Source of the DNA: Maratus speciosus
Lineage: Eukaryota > Arthropoda > Arachnida > Araneae > Salticidae
Reading direction: 5' to 3'
Length of the DNA stretch: 64,000 nt
Assembly: GCA_963932465.1 (NCBI GenBank)
Contig: OZ010786.1
Coordinates: 271,592,411-271,656,410, forward strand
Shown: piece by piece, positions 48,296-59,864 of the stretch
Layout: each line of letters begins with the position of its first letter
How positions within the stretch are numbered: position 1 is the first letter of the stretch
The notes under the pieces: generated by a model
The model's input: only the letters and a program-made list of their open reading frames with translations
Databases searched by the model: none
Told to the model about the DNA's origin: nothing
Made by a program: the position numbers and the translations under genes

Positions 48296-49030
48296 AAATT
48301 TCGATTTCCGGGCATTCAGCGAAGGCGTTGAGCAGCGCTAGAAGTACCTATCGTAGCAGAAGTATAAAAGCACTGTTGATAATGATTTTTAAAAAATCGT
48401 CGGTAATTAGTCGAGATATTAACCCTTAAATACACGGGCGGTTTTGACATACATACAGACAGGGGCGGCATACTGTGTGTACCGTCGACTTTTAAAAGCT
48501 AGATAAATACTTTAATGATACAATGTGTAATACACGATGTCCAGTAGCAGCATAAAAGAAATGAACGTCGAATTGTTAATAACAGACTAATTTAATTTGA
48601 ATTAATCACATAAATACTGTGGTATTTGCGACTAATTTGAATTGAGTAGATCTCTCAATATGATTCCTATGTCTTTAAAAGTTAATTAAAAACCTATCTA
48701 CAAAAACGCGGCACGCACCAAGCCGGCGTTGCTACTTTGCGACCTCCTTTCGAAACTTCTTAGGAAAATGCAAAGTTTAAACTTTGAACAAGTGTTTAGT
48801 TTTAGCTACACTGTAAAAAGAAAAGAATATTACGACGCTGAATTTAGTTTTATGAAATGCCAAATGAAGTTTAAATATGTACTAATTTTAATGTCAGTGC
48901 CGAATTAAGTTCATTATATACAGATCAGGATAAAATTTTAAAAAGAGTTATACAGAATAGCAATATTTGATATTATTTAGGCTTCATATCTCTTTGAACT
49001 TTTAGGGTATACCCATTCATACTTTTGTAC
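48296..49030. other. No recognisable gene
   Basis: Unique-looking sequence between two transposons. A short TGACATACATACAGACAGGGGC phrase (48448) relates to the GACAGACA repeats. No coding content found. Confidence 0.5.
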
Positions 49031-49034
49031 TATA

Positions 49035-49662
49035 CAGGGTGATTCAGCTCGTCGGTGACAAACTTTAAGGATCGATAGAGCACACCTAGACGAACATTTT
49101 TGAATAGGGAATGTAGGGTCCCTGACGCGATGGTAAGGCGCTAGGCGCTTTCGAAAATTTGGGTGCCGAAAGTCGAAACGTCATAAAAACTAGGGAAATG
49201 GTTAGATTTTCTTGCTTGTTGCGTCGAAATGATTCTGTTTGTTTAGACTTTCTTCAGTACCAATTTGATAAGCGTATCTCTTAAAACATGGATAGGGGGC
49301 GCTGCAGACTTTGGAGAGCTAGACAACAACTTTAAGCCCGTTATTTTGATAATTTAACACATGCTCGCCAAAGTTTATACTCTAACTTAAAGTTTGAACC
49401 CAAAAGTAGAGCCCTGCAAAAAGCGTAAGAGCCGGAATAAAATGTCAAAGTACAGGGTGGTCGAAACTCGAAGGCTCCTAGGAGATAAACAAACAGATTT
49501 CTTGACTTATGGCATGCATTTTCATGATTCTGTTTGCTGGGGCTCTCTGCAACTCAGTTGAACGGTACAAAAAGAAACATCGATAGGGGGCGCTTTGGGC
49601 AAAAAACATAATTCGTTGACATTTCGGACGCTAACTGGAAACGGGGCGCTACGATCAGTTAG
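49035..49662. repeat. Left terminal inverted repeat, two modules
   Basis: The outer module starts CAGGGTGATTCAGC (49035). The inner one starts CAGGGTGGTCGAAAC (about 49454). Both contain ATGATTCTGTTTG and later A(C)ATNGATAGGGGGCGCT, so the arm seems to be a diverged tandem duplication of one ancestral end. Confidence 0.85.
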
Positions 49663-49761
49663 TAATAATGAAAACACATTTTCTACCTCTGCTCAACACT
49701 TCTGAATAAATTTAGACCAAAAACATCAATGATACTGGAAATTTATTTACAAAAAATAACA

Positions 49762-50838
49762 CTACAGAAGATGCTCGAAATTTCGACCTTGGGCCATGAT
49801 GCAGGCTTCGCACCTCCGTCGCATTGAGGAGTGTGTGTTTCCAACAATGCCAGGAGTATCTCTGATCTGCCCTGCAGCTGCCACAATGCGCGCCACAAGT
49901 TCTTCAGCACTGCTGACAGGTGTATGGTATACCTCGGCCTTCAGGTAACCCCAAAGGAAGAAATCCAAGCAGAAGAGGTCTGGTGATCGGGCAGGCCAGT
50001 GAACTGGACCCCCACGCCCGATCCACCGCTGGCCATACCTTGCGTTTAGATGGAGACGCACGTCGTTCGTGTAATGGGCCGGAGCTCCATCGTGCTGGAA
50101 CCACATCTGGCGACGCGAACCTTCGGGTACGTGCGCCTCATCCAGAAGCTGCGGCAGCACTTGATCCAGGAAAATCAGGTAATTTCCACCTGTCAGCCGT
50201 TCAGGTAACAAATAAGGGCCAATGAGGCAATCCCCCAGAATGCCGGCCCACACATTTACTGAGAAACGCTCCTGGGCTGCTCGGATTCTGGTTTCATGTG
50301 GATTTTCATCACACCACACATGACTGTTGTGGGCGTTCCACATTCCCTCCCGGCTGAAGGTGGACTCGTCCGTAAACAAAATGCTGTTTACAAAACGGGG
50401 ATCCCTGGATCTCATCGCCAAGTACCATCTTGAGAATTCCACTCGAGGGCCAAAATCCTGCTCTCTGAGCAACTGCACCCGCTGGATGTGGTAGGGGTGC
50501 AGATTCCGGGAACGTAAGATGCGCCACGCAGTTGCTTGCGAAATGCCAACATGTCTGGCGATATCTCTCGTGCTAAGACCTGGGTTGTCCTCAACCAGGT
50601 TAAGCACAGCCTCTTCGTTGTCGGGGGTGCTCACTGATCGCTCCCGTTCAGGCCTGCCTCCGTCGAAAGATCCCGTTGTGGACAACCTCTGGTGTACTCG
50701 AGCGAAGAAGGCATGGCAGGGGATTTGCCTGTTGGGGTAACGCTCGGCGTACAACCGCTGAGCGGCTCGTCCATTACAACCAGCAGCGCCATACGCCAAA
50801 TGCATGTCAGCCAATTCAGAGTTTGTGTACCGTTCCAT
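49762..50838 (-). CDS. Tc1/mariner-type transposase with DUF4817-like N-terminus
   Basis: The 358-codon frame from MERYTNSELADM is open to the stop. An upstream ATG at 50916 would add 26 residues, but MERYTN fits the family start better. Residues 1-60 match the DUF4817-type N-terminal helix-turn-helix seen in arthropod transposases. Residues 66-125 form a second HTH (GLSTRDIARHVGISQATAWR). The DDE core has D157 (ILFTDEST), D250 (FQHDGAPAHY) and D287 (WPARSPDL), with 36 residues between the last two. No stop, frameshift or lost catalytic residue was seen. It should bind the TIRs and cut and paste at TA. Antisense ORFs in the same span are shadows of its codon use. Confidence 0.95.
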   Translation of the reverse strand: MERYTNSELADMHLAYGAAGCNGRAAQRLYAERYPNRQIPCHAFFARVHQRLSTTGSFDGGRPERERSVSTPDNEEAVLNLVEDNPGLSTRDIARHVGISQATAWRILRSRNLHPYHIQRVQLLREQDFGPRVEFSRWYLAMRSRDPRFVNSILFTDESTFSREGMWNAHNSHVWCDENPHETRIRAAQERFSVNVWAGILGDCLIGPYLLPERLTGGNYLIFLDQVLPQLLDEAHVPEGSRRQMWFQHDGAPAHYTNDVRLHLNARYGQRWIGRGGPVHWPARSPDLFCLDFFLWGYLKAEVYHTPVSSAEELVARIVAAAGQIRDTPGIVGNTHSSMRRRCEACIMAQGRNFEHLL

Positions 50839-51130
50839 CCTACTACCGATCTGCAGACAAGTAACCCGAAGCTTACGTAGGTACCGCACGTTCAAAAGAC
50901 GTGTCTGCGCATACAACTACGTCATCTCGCGTTGTCGTCTACGCATTACGTATCTTTTGCATATCGATATGGTACGATATCTTTTGCATAAATCAGCAAA
51001 AAGCACCTTATGTAAATTTTATTGCGCGTGTTGTGCATGATTGAAACCAGCTTTGTTTGTTAAAAAAAAAAAAAAAAACTGCAGTTTTAATAGCTTCTTA
51101 TGATAAGTAAATTACTCTCTTGTTTTGTTT

Positions 51131-51758
51131 CTAACTGATCGTAGCGCCCCGTTTCCAGTTAGCGTCCGAAATGTCAACGAATTATGTTTTTTGCCCAAAG
51201 CGCCTCCTATCGATGTTTCTTTTTGTACCGTTCAACTGAGTTTCAGAGAGCCCCAGCAAACGGAATCATGAAAATGCATGCCATAAGTCAAGAAATCTGT
51301 TTGTTTATCTCTTAGGAGCCTTCGAGTTTCGACCACCCTGTACTTTGGCATTTTATTCCGGCTCTTACGCTTTTTGCAGGGCTCTACTTTTGGGTTCAAA
51401 CTTTAAGTTAGAGTATAAACTTTGGCGAGCATGTGTTAAATTATCAAAATAACGGGCTTAAAGTTGTTGTCTAGCTCTCCAAAGTCTGCAGCGCCCCCTA
51501 TCCATGTTTTAAGAGATACGCTTATCAAATTGGTACTGAAGAAAGTCTAAACAAACAGAATCATTTCGACGCAACAAGCAAGAAAATCTAACCATTTCCC
51601 TAGTTTTTATGACGTTTCGAATTTCGGCGCCCAAATTTTCGAAAGCGCCTAGCGCCTTACCATCGCGTCAGGGACCCTACATTCCCTATTCAAAAATGTT
51701 CGTCCAGGTGTGCTCTATCGATCCTTAAAGTTTGTCACCGACGAGCTGAATCACCCTG
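51131..51758. repeat. Right terminal inverted repeat
   Basis: Exact-length mirror of 49035-49662 with the same two-module structure. Few substitutions and no indel seen. Confidence 0.9.
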
Positions 51759-51762
51759 TATA

Positions 51763-53900
51763 TACAGTAATACCAAACCCGACGTTGTATAGTTTTTTTG
51801 CAAAGTCTTATTTTCTTTTAGTAAAGATTCTTTTAATAATACAGCTAATAATTCATAGCTTTATTATATTGAACCCTCTGTGCGTGAGTAATACTCGCTA
51901 TTGACCGTTTGTTTTTAAATAGCAATACCCAAGTTTGTCATTATAAATGAATTCTACACCTTTCAATTAGCCTTAATCCAAATTTTAAAAGAAATGTGTA
52001 CGCTTAGTTTCCGAGAAATTAATTATTTGAAAATGAGCATATTTTAGGGACTGTATCCGAATTGATGTTCAGTACTCGATAGATGAGTACTCGAAATTGT
52101 ACAGTAGGACTATGTCTCTTCTATTAATGTATTATTTCTTGCCAATATGATCATTTCACTCGCGTAATATGTTTGGACTATTGCCAGCCTTAATATTTCA
52201 ATAAAATGAGTAAAATATATATTTTTTTAAACTATGCTTTTCGCACAATATAGACGGCCCCTTAAACCATCATTTTGACATTTTTAATGATAATTCGAAA
52301 ACTACTTGAAAGAAATATTTGAAATTGAGAATTCGTATAAAGCAGGTCATACATAATAAATATAAATATATCAAAGCAATTGTAGGTTTCAATTCATATT
52401 TTGTTCCAAAATTAATTTCATAATTCATATTATTTTTAAATTACAAATTCAATGTGTTCAAGTTTGGATTTTTTAGTATTATAACCACACGCAAAAATAT
52501 CTGATTAGGATTATAATTTCAGGAGATATTAATAAAAATAAGAAAATGTAATTTAACATTAGCAGCTCTAAGTTTGAATATTTATAATTTAAAAACTTAT
52601 GATTCAAATGACTAGAAATTTCGTTTCTGGGCATAGTTTGAACTGAAGATTTAAAATATGTTGTCAAAATCGGGTGTTGGCTGTTGAAAAAAAAAGTTTG
52701 GCCTGATTTTAATTTGTAGATCGCCCCCTTAGCAACTTTTATATTCATCATTTAAAAGTACACTTTATTCCAGCTAACGGTGATTGGTACCAGTAACTTT
52801 CTTCTATTATAATTAGTCGCAGAGTTAGTAGGGGTGATTACCCACCCCCGCCCCGACTGTACTATTTCGAAAACAAACGTTTCATTTATGCTACTTTGAA
52901 CATCCTTTCTCATAAAAGAAAAAGAAATATTCCAGATGATTTATAATAAACATCTACCTTTATTTGAATGGGAAAAAATGAGCAACCAGCATATTAAAAC
53001 GAGTACAAACACAATTTTGTTCGATATTAAACTTCAAATATGATACAAAAACAAAAGAAAAAACTGCATTCTTCAATCAGCTAAAACTAAATTTCCATGT
53101 CGTTTCTATACTTTGTTTCACAAATTACTATATTTTTAAGACGATTTCAGAAATTTTCTCTGAATTGAAATTCTGTATTTATATTGAGTATATGAGCATT
53201 TAGCGTAGATTCTACATTATGAGATTTCTTTACGAAAAGAAATAACACTGGGGGGAAAAAAGTAACTTTTTTTTAAACAAAGGGTTTAAAAATGTTTATC
53301 AATTGAATGAAATGCTTATTTATAGGTTATAATTCATTATTTTTCTAATAATAAATTAATAATTCATCTTTCGTAATACAAAATTATAAGAAACAGAAAA
53401 ATACGATATTTATGTTTGGAATTTTAAGAAACATGGTCCCACAAAATATCAGCACAATACGATAATCATTATTATTAAATATAATTAAAAATATTAAAAA
53501 ATAATAAACTATTAGATAGTTAATGAGGTAATAGAGATAGTAATTTATTGCATGCACAAAATAGCTCCTGATAGACATTTCTTAATGAATCCTACCTACT
53601 GTATGTATATATGCACATTTTTATAAAACATACACAGAGTAACTTATTTATTTACACAGAGAATCATACAAAAATATATTTTATTATTTAAATATTTTTA
53701 AAGAAAAATTTAATAAAAAAAAGAAATGGCTTCACTCAAAGTTAATTAGATACTCTAATCGCATGCTTCTTAATTTTGGTAGCTGCATGCTGTGTTAATA
53801 TCTAATATTGACTAAATGAAAGTCTTGTTAAGAATATACTACAATTTCTGAATAAAAAAAATTAATTATACTATAGAAAATAATATATTTTTTAAATATT
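51763..53900. other. No recognisable gene
   Basis: AT-rich. A CCCACCCCCGCCCCG phrase sits near 52841. Short ORFs are low-complexity by-products. Confidence 0.5.
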
Positions 53901-53905
53901 TATTA

Positions 53906-54245
53906 CACTGTAAAAAAACCGTTGTAGATTTGCCAGAACAAACTCGATCACAGTGAATGTTCTGTATCTTTCTTTGGTTTCCTGACTATATTAACATGGA
54001 AAATAGAGTAGTTGCGTAAAATTAACAGCACAATGTGCTGGCAATTTGGACGCATTTTTTACAGCACAAACTGCTGGCATCCAAATTGCCAACGCATTGT
54101 GCTGTTAATTTTACGCAACTACTCTATTTTCCATGCTAATGTAGTCAGGAAACAAAAGAAAGATACAGCACATTCACTGTGATCGAATTTGTGCGCGAGA
54201 TGAACAGTACTTTGTACTATAAAAATGTCGTTTTTTTTTACAGTG
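53906..54245. mobile_element. Foldback MITE, 340 bp, TA-flanked
   Basis: CACTGTAAAAAAA (53906) and TTTTTTTTACAGTG (ending 54245) are the tips, with TA on both sides. The arms stay complementary through AAAGAAAGATACAG, TCAGGAAAC, GAAAATAGAGTAGTTGCGT and TTAACAGCACAA up to a short centre near 54055-54075, so nearly the whole element can form one hairpin. Non-coding. Confidence 0.9.
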
Positions 54246-54247
54246 TA

Positions 54248-55050
54248 TCCCTTTTCACATTAGTACGAACTCCACGGAAATCTATTTTTAAAAGATCACA
54301 ATAACCGAAATATTCTCAATAAAAGATTTCGGTGAAAAGATTATTAACTTTTCTTTACCTATTCATAAATTCTAAAAATGTTCTTTAAGTACCTATACTT
54401 TTTAGTCATTATAATATAAAAGAAAATCTTGCATAAAATCTTATATTTTTATGGTTTCTAAAATCATATATTTTTGAAGAAAAGATCAACAGATAATTAA
54501 AATGAATATATGAATTTTATAAATCATTTTAATTTCCTGAATAAAAGATATCTATCTTTTTTCTTCTTTATACTAATTTTTTTTTTCAAACTATCAAAAA
54601 GAGAATATTCAAATCATATTTTTACTAAAAGAAAATCATTGGTCAATACTTCTGATTTCATTAAAAAAAAAAAAAAAATACCATATTAACACTTCGATGA
54701 AATATGAATTAAAAAAAACAGTTTTTTTTCTAAAAATACAATTTCTTTTCAGGAAGGAACCGTAATTAAGATACAATATTTCATTTAGAAAAAACATCTA
54801 CTCTTACGTAATAAAAAAAACATTAAAAAATATATTTACCAATCAATATTTTTTTAATTAATGACAAAAATTTAAATTAAGAAATATGCTCAAGCATGTT
54901 AAAGCTTTCCGTCCAAATACTTATCATTATGAATTAGTTAAATAAACATGATCCCTTAAAATTCTTATATATTGAATTAAAGGTATGTCTTTTTATATTA
55001 ATGGCATAATGTTTAATTAAGTTTTCGTGTCATCGTTCGATTTAAAACAA
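54248..55050. other. No recognisable gene, very AT-rich
   Basis: Dominated by A and T runs (for example 54662-54679). No coding content. Confidence 0.5.
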
Positions 55051-55054
55051 ACTT

Positions 55055-55245
55055 AAAATAAAAGCAATTATGCCTGATTTGAGAAATATTTTAATTAAAA
55101 TTATTTATTATTTTTATTAAAACTACCATTAATAAATTTATTCACATAAAAACGATTTTTTGTTTTAAGTTCATTTGTTGAAGATACAAACCATACATAA
55201 TTTTATTATATATTTTATTATCCATATATATATATATGTATACAT
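55055..55245 (+). repeat. Direct repeat partner 1 (possible degraded LTR)
   Basis: It shares with 57013-57200 the order AAAATAAAAG, TGCCTGATTT-AGAAATATTTTAATTAAAA, AATAAATTTATTCACATAAAAACG and AAGTTCAT-TGTTGAAGA, ending in a TATATATA run. The pair brackets the BEL/Pao pol relic, so they may be eroded LTRs. Confidence 0.55.
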
Positions 55246-55510
55246 ATAGCCATTAAATAAACATTACCGACCACCATCAAAAATTGTGATTATGAATGAA
55301 ATGAATATAATACAGTTTCTCCCAACACACTTAACATGGATACTAAGAACATAGAATATACAAGCTGCCATGTATAGTATATAGTCTCTTGTACTATATT
55401 ACGAGAATTAATATGGAAGATAAAGAGAAAAATATGGATGCCGATAAAAATAATTGAAAAGCTTACATATTAAATTACGTTATCAAGAGTACAGTATTCA
55501 ATTATATAAG

Positions 55511-55511
<1 letters not shown>

Positions 55512-55548
<37 letters not shown>
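55512..55548. repeat. (AT)n microsatellite
   Basis: Uninterrupted alternating AT of about 36 bases. Confidence 0.95.
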
Positions 55549-55549
<1 letters not shown>

Positions 55550-55551
<2 letters not shown>

Positions 55552-57000
55552 GTATCCCAAATCACCTGAATTCTTGGATCTTTTGACTGGTTAAATCGCC
55601 ATCTCGTGACAGTGTATCAGCAGGATTTTCATTTTTAGGATGGTAATAGCAACAATGAGAATAATGTATTTTCTCTGTTGGATCTACTTTGTTTTTTAGA
55701 AACATCTTTCATTTTCGAGAATTATTTTTAATGCAGAGAAGACATATGATGGAAACTGACCAAATACTAGTCTTTATGTTTTTTCGAAGACTCAAATGGA
55801 GTCGAAAGTGACAGAATTATCTGGCTCTTATTAATACAGCAAGAGACTCCAACCTTGGCAGAGTTATTTCCTGATTTGATGTAACCTTAGTCTTCAAAGT
55901 GACTAAAATCGAGGAGAAATTTCCGTGAAAGTTGCAAAACATACATAAAATAACTTCCCCTTAAGCTCGTTTGCTGGCATCTACGAAGATGTGAAAACTG
56001 ATAGTCAGTAAATTCTTCCATTGCTCTTTTTTTAGAATGGATGTCTTTGCACAGATGTCTGTTTCAAGTAAAACAAATCTTCACACCAATCCTGAATTAT
56101 GTTTGCTAATACTCGCAATAAGGCATCGCACTAATGAAATTTTTTATTCCAATGTCTTGCAATAGTATTTTAGATTGAACTACAAAAGATGATACTTTTG
56201 AACTGTATATATTTTTAAATAATATACGCTAAATCTGTATCTTCTAAACTGTAAATCAGATCTATGGCGGAGATGTGGGGTGGTTCGGTTAAGTGATTGG
56301 TTCGTAAAAAATGCATAAGAAAAACTCCAACCAAGCAAATATAGGAACTAGAAAACTTTATTAAACATTTTTAACTATAGAAATAAAAGGTAAAATAACT
56401 TAGAATTATTAAATGGCAGATAGAGGAGATCCGCAAATGAGAGGGGTACGCCTGAGCGTACCCTCAGACCACAAGGTCTCTTTAGGTCCTCACATGGTGA
56501 GAGCAGAAGTTAAAGTCCTGATTTCCTATGAAACATATAAGACTTGGCGATACAACATCGCCAAATTTCAAGGATTACAATCGTGCACGAAAGAGTAGAC
56601 AAAGGGTCATATTTACACACCAAAAATGATTAGCCCAGAATCCAGCATCCCAACAAAAACAATAAAAACGCGTGATGCAAAAAGGTTGCCAGAAAAACGG
56701 TTCTACAGAGATCTATCACAAGATCGTCTACACATACTCCACTGTTCAAAATGCGCAAAGTATCTAAATAGACCTCTTTGTATTTAATGATATGATGTTT
56801 AATTGTTACATTTAGCAAAGGTAAGCTCAATCCTGCTCCGAAAATTGCTCTCGTCATTCTTAAAACATTGGGTTCAGCGTCAAATCTAACTTACCGTAAA
56901 ATCTAAGTGATTCTTTTTCTGCAGGTGTCAAAGCAAAACTCAAAAAATGCACCTTCCTTATCTACCTTTACGGCAATCACATTTAGACGGAACTGCAAAA
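55550..57000 (-). pseudogene. BEL/Pao pol relic: RT, linker, RNase H
   Basis: On the minus strand from 57000: IAVKVDKEGAFF and SLRFYGKLDL in broken frames, then the open piece 56857-56630, with MTRAIFGAG, NVTIKHHI-KYKE and CVDDLV at the YVDD position (Tyr to Cys). After an unrecognised stretch (56260-56620) come KILLQDIGI (linker), HIFVDASKRA and ITLPRLESLAVLIRAR (RNase H, about 55990-55840), then YYHPKNENPADTLSRD (about 55650-55600), the conserved ENPAD-SRG box before the integrase. The order is right for BEL/Pao; integrase is absent. Confidence 0.78.
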
Positions 57001-57012
57001 CACGAATTAGAA

Positions 57013-57200
57013 TAAAATAAAAGAACTTGTGCCTGATTTCAGAAATATTTTAATTAAAAGTTATTAATTATTGTTATTAAAGCTACCAGTAATAAATTTA
57101 TTCACATAAAAACGATTATTAATTTTTTAAAAGTTCATATGTTGAAGAAAAAAAAACACCCATATTTTTACTATATAATTTATTAACCATTTATATATAT
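57013..57200 (+). repeat. Direct repeat partner 2 (possible degraded LTR)
   Basis: Second member of the repeat described at 55055-55245, same orientation, about 1.96 kb away, directly beyond the RT end of the BEL/Pao relic. Confidence 0.55.
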
Positions 57201-57562
57201 ATCTATTTATATAAAATCCAAGTCTCTGTGTGTCCCTCACGATTCCGGTAGGACCGCCTCATTGAAATGAGTAATTGTTGAAAAAAACTAATGCAGGGTT
57301 ACCACAGTAGCGCCAAATGTTAGCCAGCTTTGTGATAGCTGGCTAATTTGGCGAAATTCCCATTTAAAACCATTAATCTTTCATAACGGAGGTCACCGAA
57401 ATTTAATTTAAGCTCCGCTCTTTTAAGATACTTTACAAAATCTATGAGTGAGAATTTAAAGTACATGTTTACATCTTCCTCCCGATGCTACTAATAAAAT
57501 AACCGCCAATAGACGACGCTGTACTGTGTGAGCTCCTAACTGCGTGATTTTAATGTGCTTTA

Positions 57563-58270
57563 GGTACTTTTCCAGTATAGGTGCCTTGGCGAAAAAGGAA
57601 ATTTGGCAACATATTCTCCGGGAACCTTATCCACTGTTTCATTTTATATACACACGCATTTTTTTCGATATTTATACGATTTATTTAATATAAAAAAGAC
57701 GTTTTACTAATTTTATAAAGAAACAGATGTGATTTGTACATAAAAACATCAATAATATACATATAAAATAAACATATAAAACAAACAAAAACGCTCATCA
57801 AGTTTGTTTTCATAGCTGTTTATATGATTTGACAACAAATCTCGATATTTTTCCGTTATACGGACACCATGTCAAAATGTATGCTAATGCGCAAATTATT
57901 TCAAAATGCTAAAAGATATTTTTAATTTTATGCCAGCAGTTTAATATGAGTTTTATTTTATTGCTTTATTTTATAGAAGTTATTTGTTCACTTATTTTAA
58001 GTACATAATTGTGATTTAATAAAATAGTTCGTAAAAGTCTGGAATTTTCAAATGTTATATTTTTTAAATGCTCACTTTAGTATCGACAATGTTTTTTCTT
58101 TTATTTTTCAAATGCTTCAATTCACGTGATTTTCATTTTGCGCCATCTATTACGCTTGGCGACAAAGGTATCCGTATAACGGAAACAAACCCAAATCTTA
58201 CTTTCTGATGCCCAAATTACACCAAGCTTTTTTTAAAAAAACGCCAAAGCTCCTACAGTGGAAAAGTACC
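57563..58270. mobile_element. TTGGCG-family MITE, about 708 bp
   Basis: GGTACTTTTCCAGTATAGGTG-CCTTGGCGA (57563) is matched by the inverse of CGCCAAAG-CTCCTACAGTGG-AAAAGTACC (ending 58270). A related right end recurs at 60225-60378. The inside is AT-rich with scattered TTGGCG and TGCGCCA words. No ORF. Confidence 0.65.
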
Positions 58271-58360
58271 AAACTGTCTATTATTTTGCGCTATCTGTGT
58301 TATAGTTTGTACTATATGTAAGGGGTGTGGAGCGAAGAATTTAAAAATTAAATATTAAAG

Positions 58361-58547
58361 TTTCGGCACAGATGTCATATACGCGATTATGGCGCGATTT
58401 TTTTCTGACGCCAATGTCACATACACAACGGGTACTTAACTGGCGGCAAAGTGTCGCTATTTTGCTTGATATGGTAACCCGGATGTTGTTGTTTATGCTG
58501 TTGATGTTTTCGCCAAATTGGCGTATATGACAACTGTGCCAAAGTTT
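58361..58547. mobile_element. GGCACAGATGTCATAT MITE, copy 1
   Basis: TTTCGGCACAGATGTCATATACGC (58361) and the inverse of GCGTATATGACAACTGTGCCAAA (58521-58543) are its ends. The middle (CGGGTACTTAACT...GATATGGTAACCCGGATG) is shared, in reverse orientation, with 59643-59864. Confidence 0.75.
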
Positions 58548-58559
58548 CTATAAAGCAGT

Positions 58560-58925
58560 ATAAGACTAAAAAATTAAGAATAAAATAAATTCAAAATAAG
58601 ACTAAAGAAGAAAGAAAATTCATGCGTTAAGCATAGAATATGAAACACTTTCCAACACATCCTGAATGCTTTAACAAAACTTCGTTATTTGGGGAAATAA
58701 GATAACTAAGTAAACATTTTAGAAGACGCATAAAAAATTTTAAAAATTGATTTCAGCAGTTACCGCCCATAGCCAATAGTATCGTTATTACATGCCACTA
58801 TTTAGCCAAAATTTAATTTAAACTACTCTTAAAACTACTGAAACCACATTTCCAGATATTATCATCCATATAGACGGTTATGCATCCAATTCTTTGCGCG
58901 ACCCTGTATATCATTTTATCTATAT
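58560..58925 (+). repeat. Dispersed AT-rich repeat family, copy 2
   Basis: It shares TTCATGCGTTAAGCATAGA, CACTTTCCAACACATCC, TTTCAGCAGTTAC and CCTGTATATCATTTTATC blocks with 24240-24790 and with the minus strand of 61950-62330. Confidence 0.5.
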
Positions 58926-59298
58926 TCTACAAACATTTCTTAGTAAACTAAATGCAGTTCAGCGTAAAAACGCATAACTCCTTTAAAAACCACCTTTAAG
59001 CAATTTACTCTCATACTCAGTAACCCTTACGAATTCTTTTGTGTAGCCCTGCATATGAAATGTAGCATTTATACTACAGTATAGTATGCATAAATGTAGT
59101 GAAACATAAAAGCGCATATCATAATTAAAAATGCATTTCTAGCAATCATTGCTTATGTACAATACTTTGGAGAAAAGTTGCTTGGCGAGAAAGAAGTTTG
59201 CCAACGTATTTTCTGACAACCTATTTACTGCTCAACAAACAACAACTGCTCAACTATTTACTCACAAGCAATTTTTTCCGGATGTATGCAATTTATTT

Positions 59299-59573
59299 AG
59301 GTAGTTGTTAGCTATCCCGTCGACCAGTTTCGCCAAATTATATAAATCGCCAAACTACTCGCCAAATTATACAAATTGACATAATTTTTATTTTAAACAA
59401 CGAAATATCAATTAAATTAGCAAAACATTAATAAAAATACAAATATAACGTCGAATTAAAAATCACTTGATGACGTAAGAAACACATGATCATGTTTAAT
59501 GTCAACCATTATTGGCATTTAATCTTACAATTTGGCGACAGTAATTTGGTCGACGGGATAACTAACAAGTACC
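59299..59573. mobile_element. TTGGCG-family MITE, 275 bp
   Basis: AGGTAGTTGTTAGCTATCCC-GTCGACCA (59299-59326) faces the inverse of TGGTCGAC-GGGATAACTAACAAGTACCT (59546-59573), a 28-bp TIR with two mismatches. Several CGCCAAATTAT words follow the left end and TTTGGCGACAG precedes the right one. Confidence 0.85.
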
Positions 59574-59642
59574 TTTATTTAATGTAAAATAAGCTATTTA
59601 CCCATTTTTTAATTATTTTCTTTACCCATTTTTTAACAGAAG

Positions 59643-59864
59643 TAATTTTGGCACAGATGTCATATTCGCCCCATATTGGCGCGATTTTTTTCCGACGCCA
59701 ATTTGGAGAAAACATCAACAGCATAAACAACAACATCCGGGTTACCATATCAAGCAAAATAACGACACTTTGGCGAGAGTTAAGTACCCGGTGTGTATAT
59801 GACATTGGCGTCAGAAAAAAAATCGTGCCAATATGGGGCGAATATGTCATCTGTGCCGTAATTT
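59643..59864. mobile_element. GGCACAGATGTCATAT MITE, copy 2
   Basis: AATTTTGGCACAGATGTCAT-ATTCGCCCCATATTGGCGCG forms about 55-bp TIRs with the inverse at 59805-59864. The centre contains AACAACATCCGGGTTACC as in copy 1, reversed. The antisense and sense ORFs here reflect the inverted repeats. Confidence 0.85.

Larger units (their letters stand above)
49035..51758 (-). mobile_element. Young Tc1/mariner-like element with 628-bp TIRs
   Basis: The left arm 49035-49662 and right arm 51131-51758 are inverted copies of equal length, starting CAGGGTGATTCAGCTCGTCGG. By eye they differ at about 8 positions (near 99 percent identity). TA (or TATA) flanks both ends (49031-49034; 51759-51762). A second TACAGGGTGGTCGAAACTCG start lies inside each arm (49451 and its mirror). 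Between the arms is one open transposase gene on the minus strand. The element is visibly richer in G+C than its surroundings. This is the only element here that could still be active or very recently was. Confidence 0.95.

Noticed and set aside
49904..50880. Several ORFs on both strands inside the transposase gene
   Set aside because: Shadows of the real minus-strand transposase, caused by its GC-rich codons.
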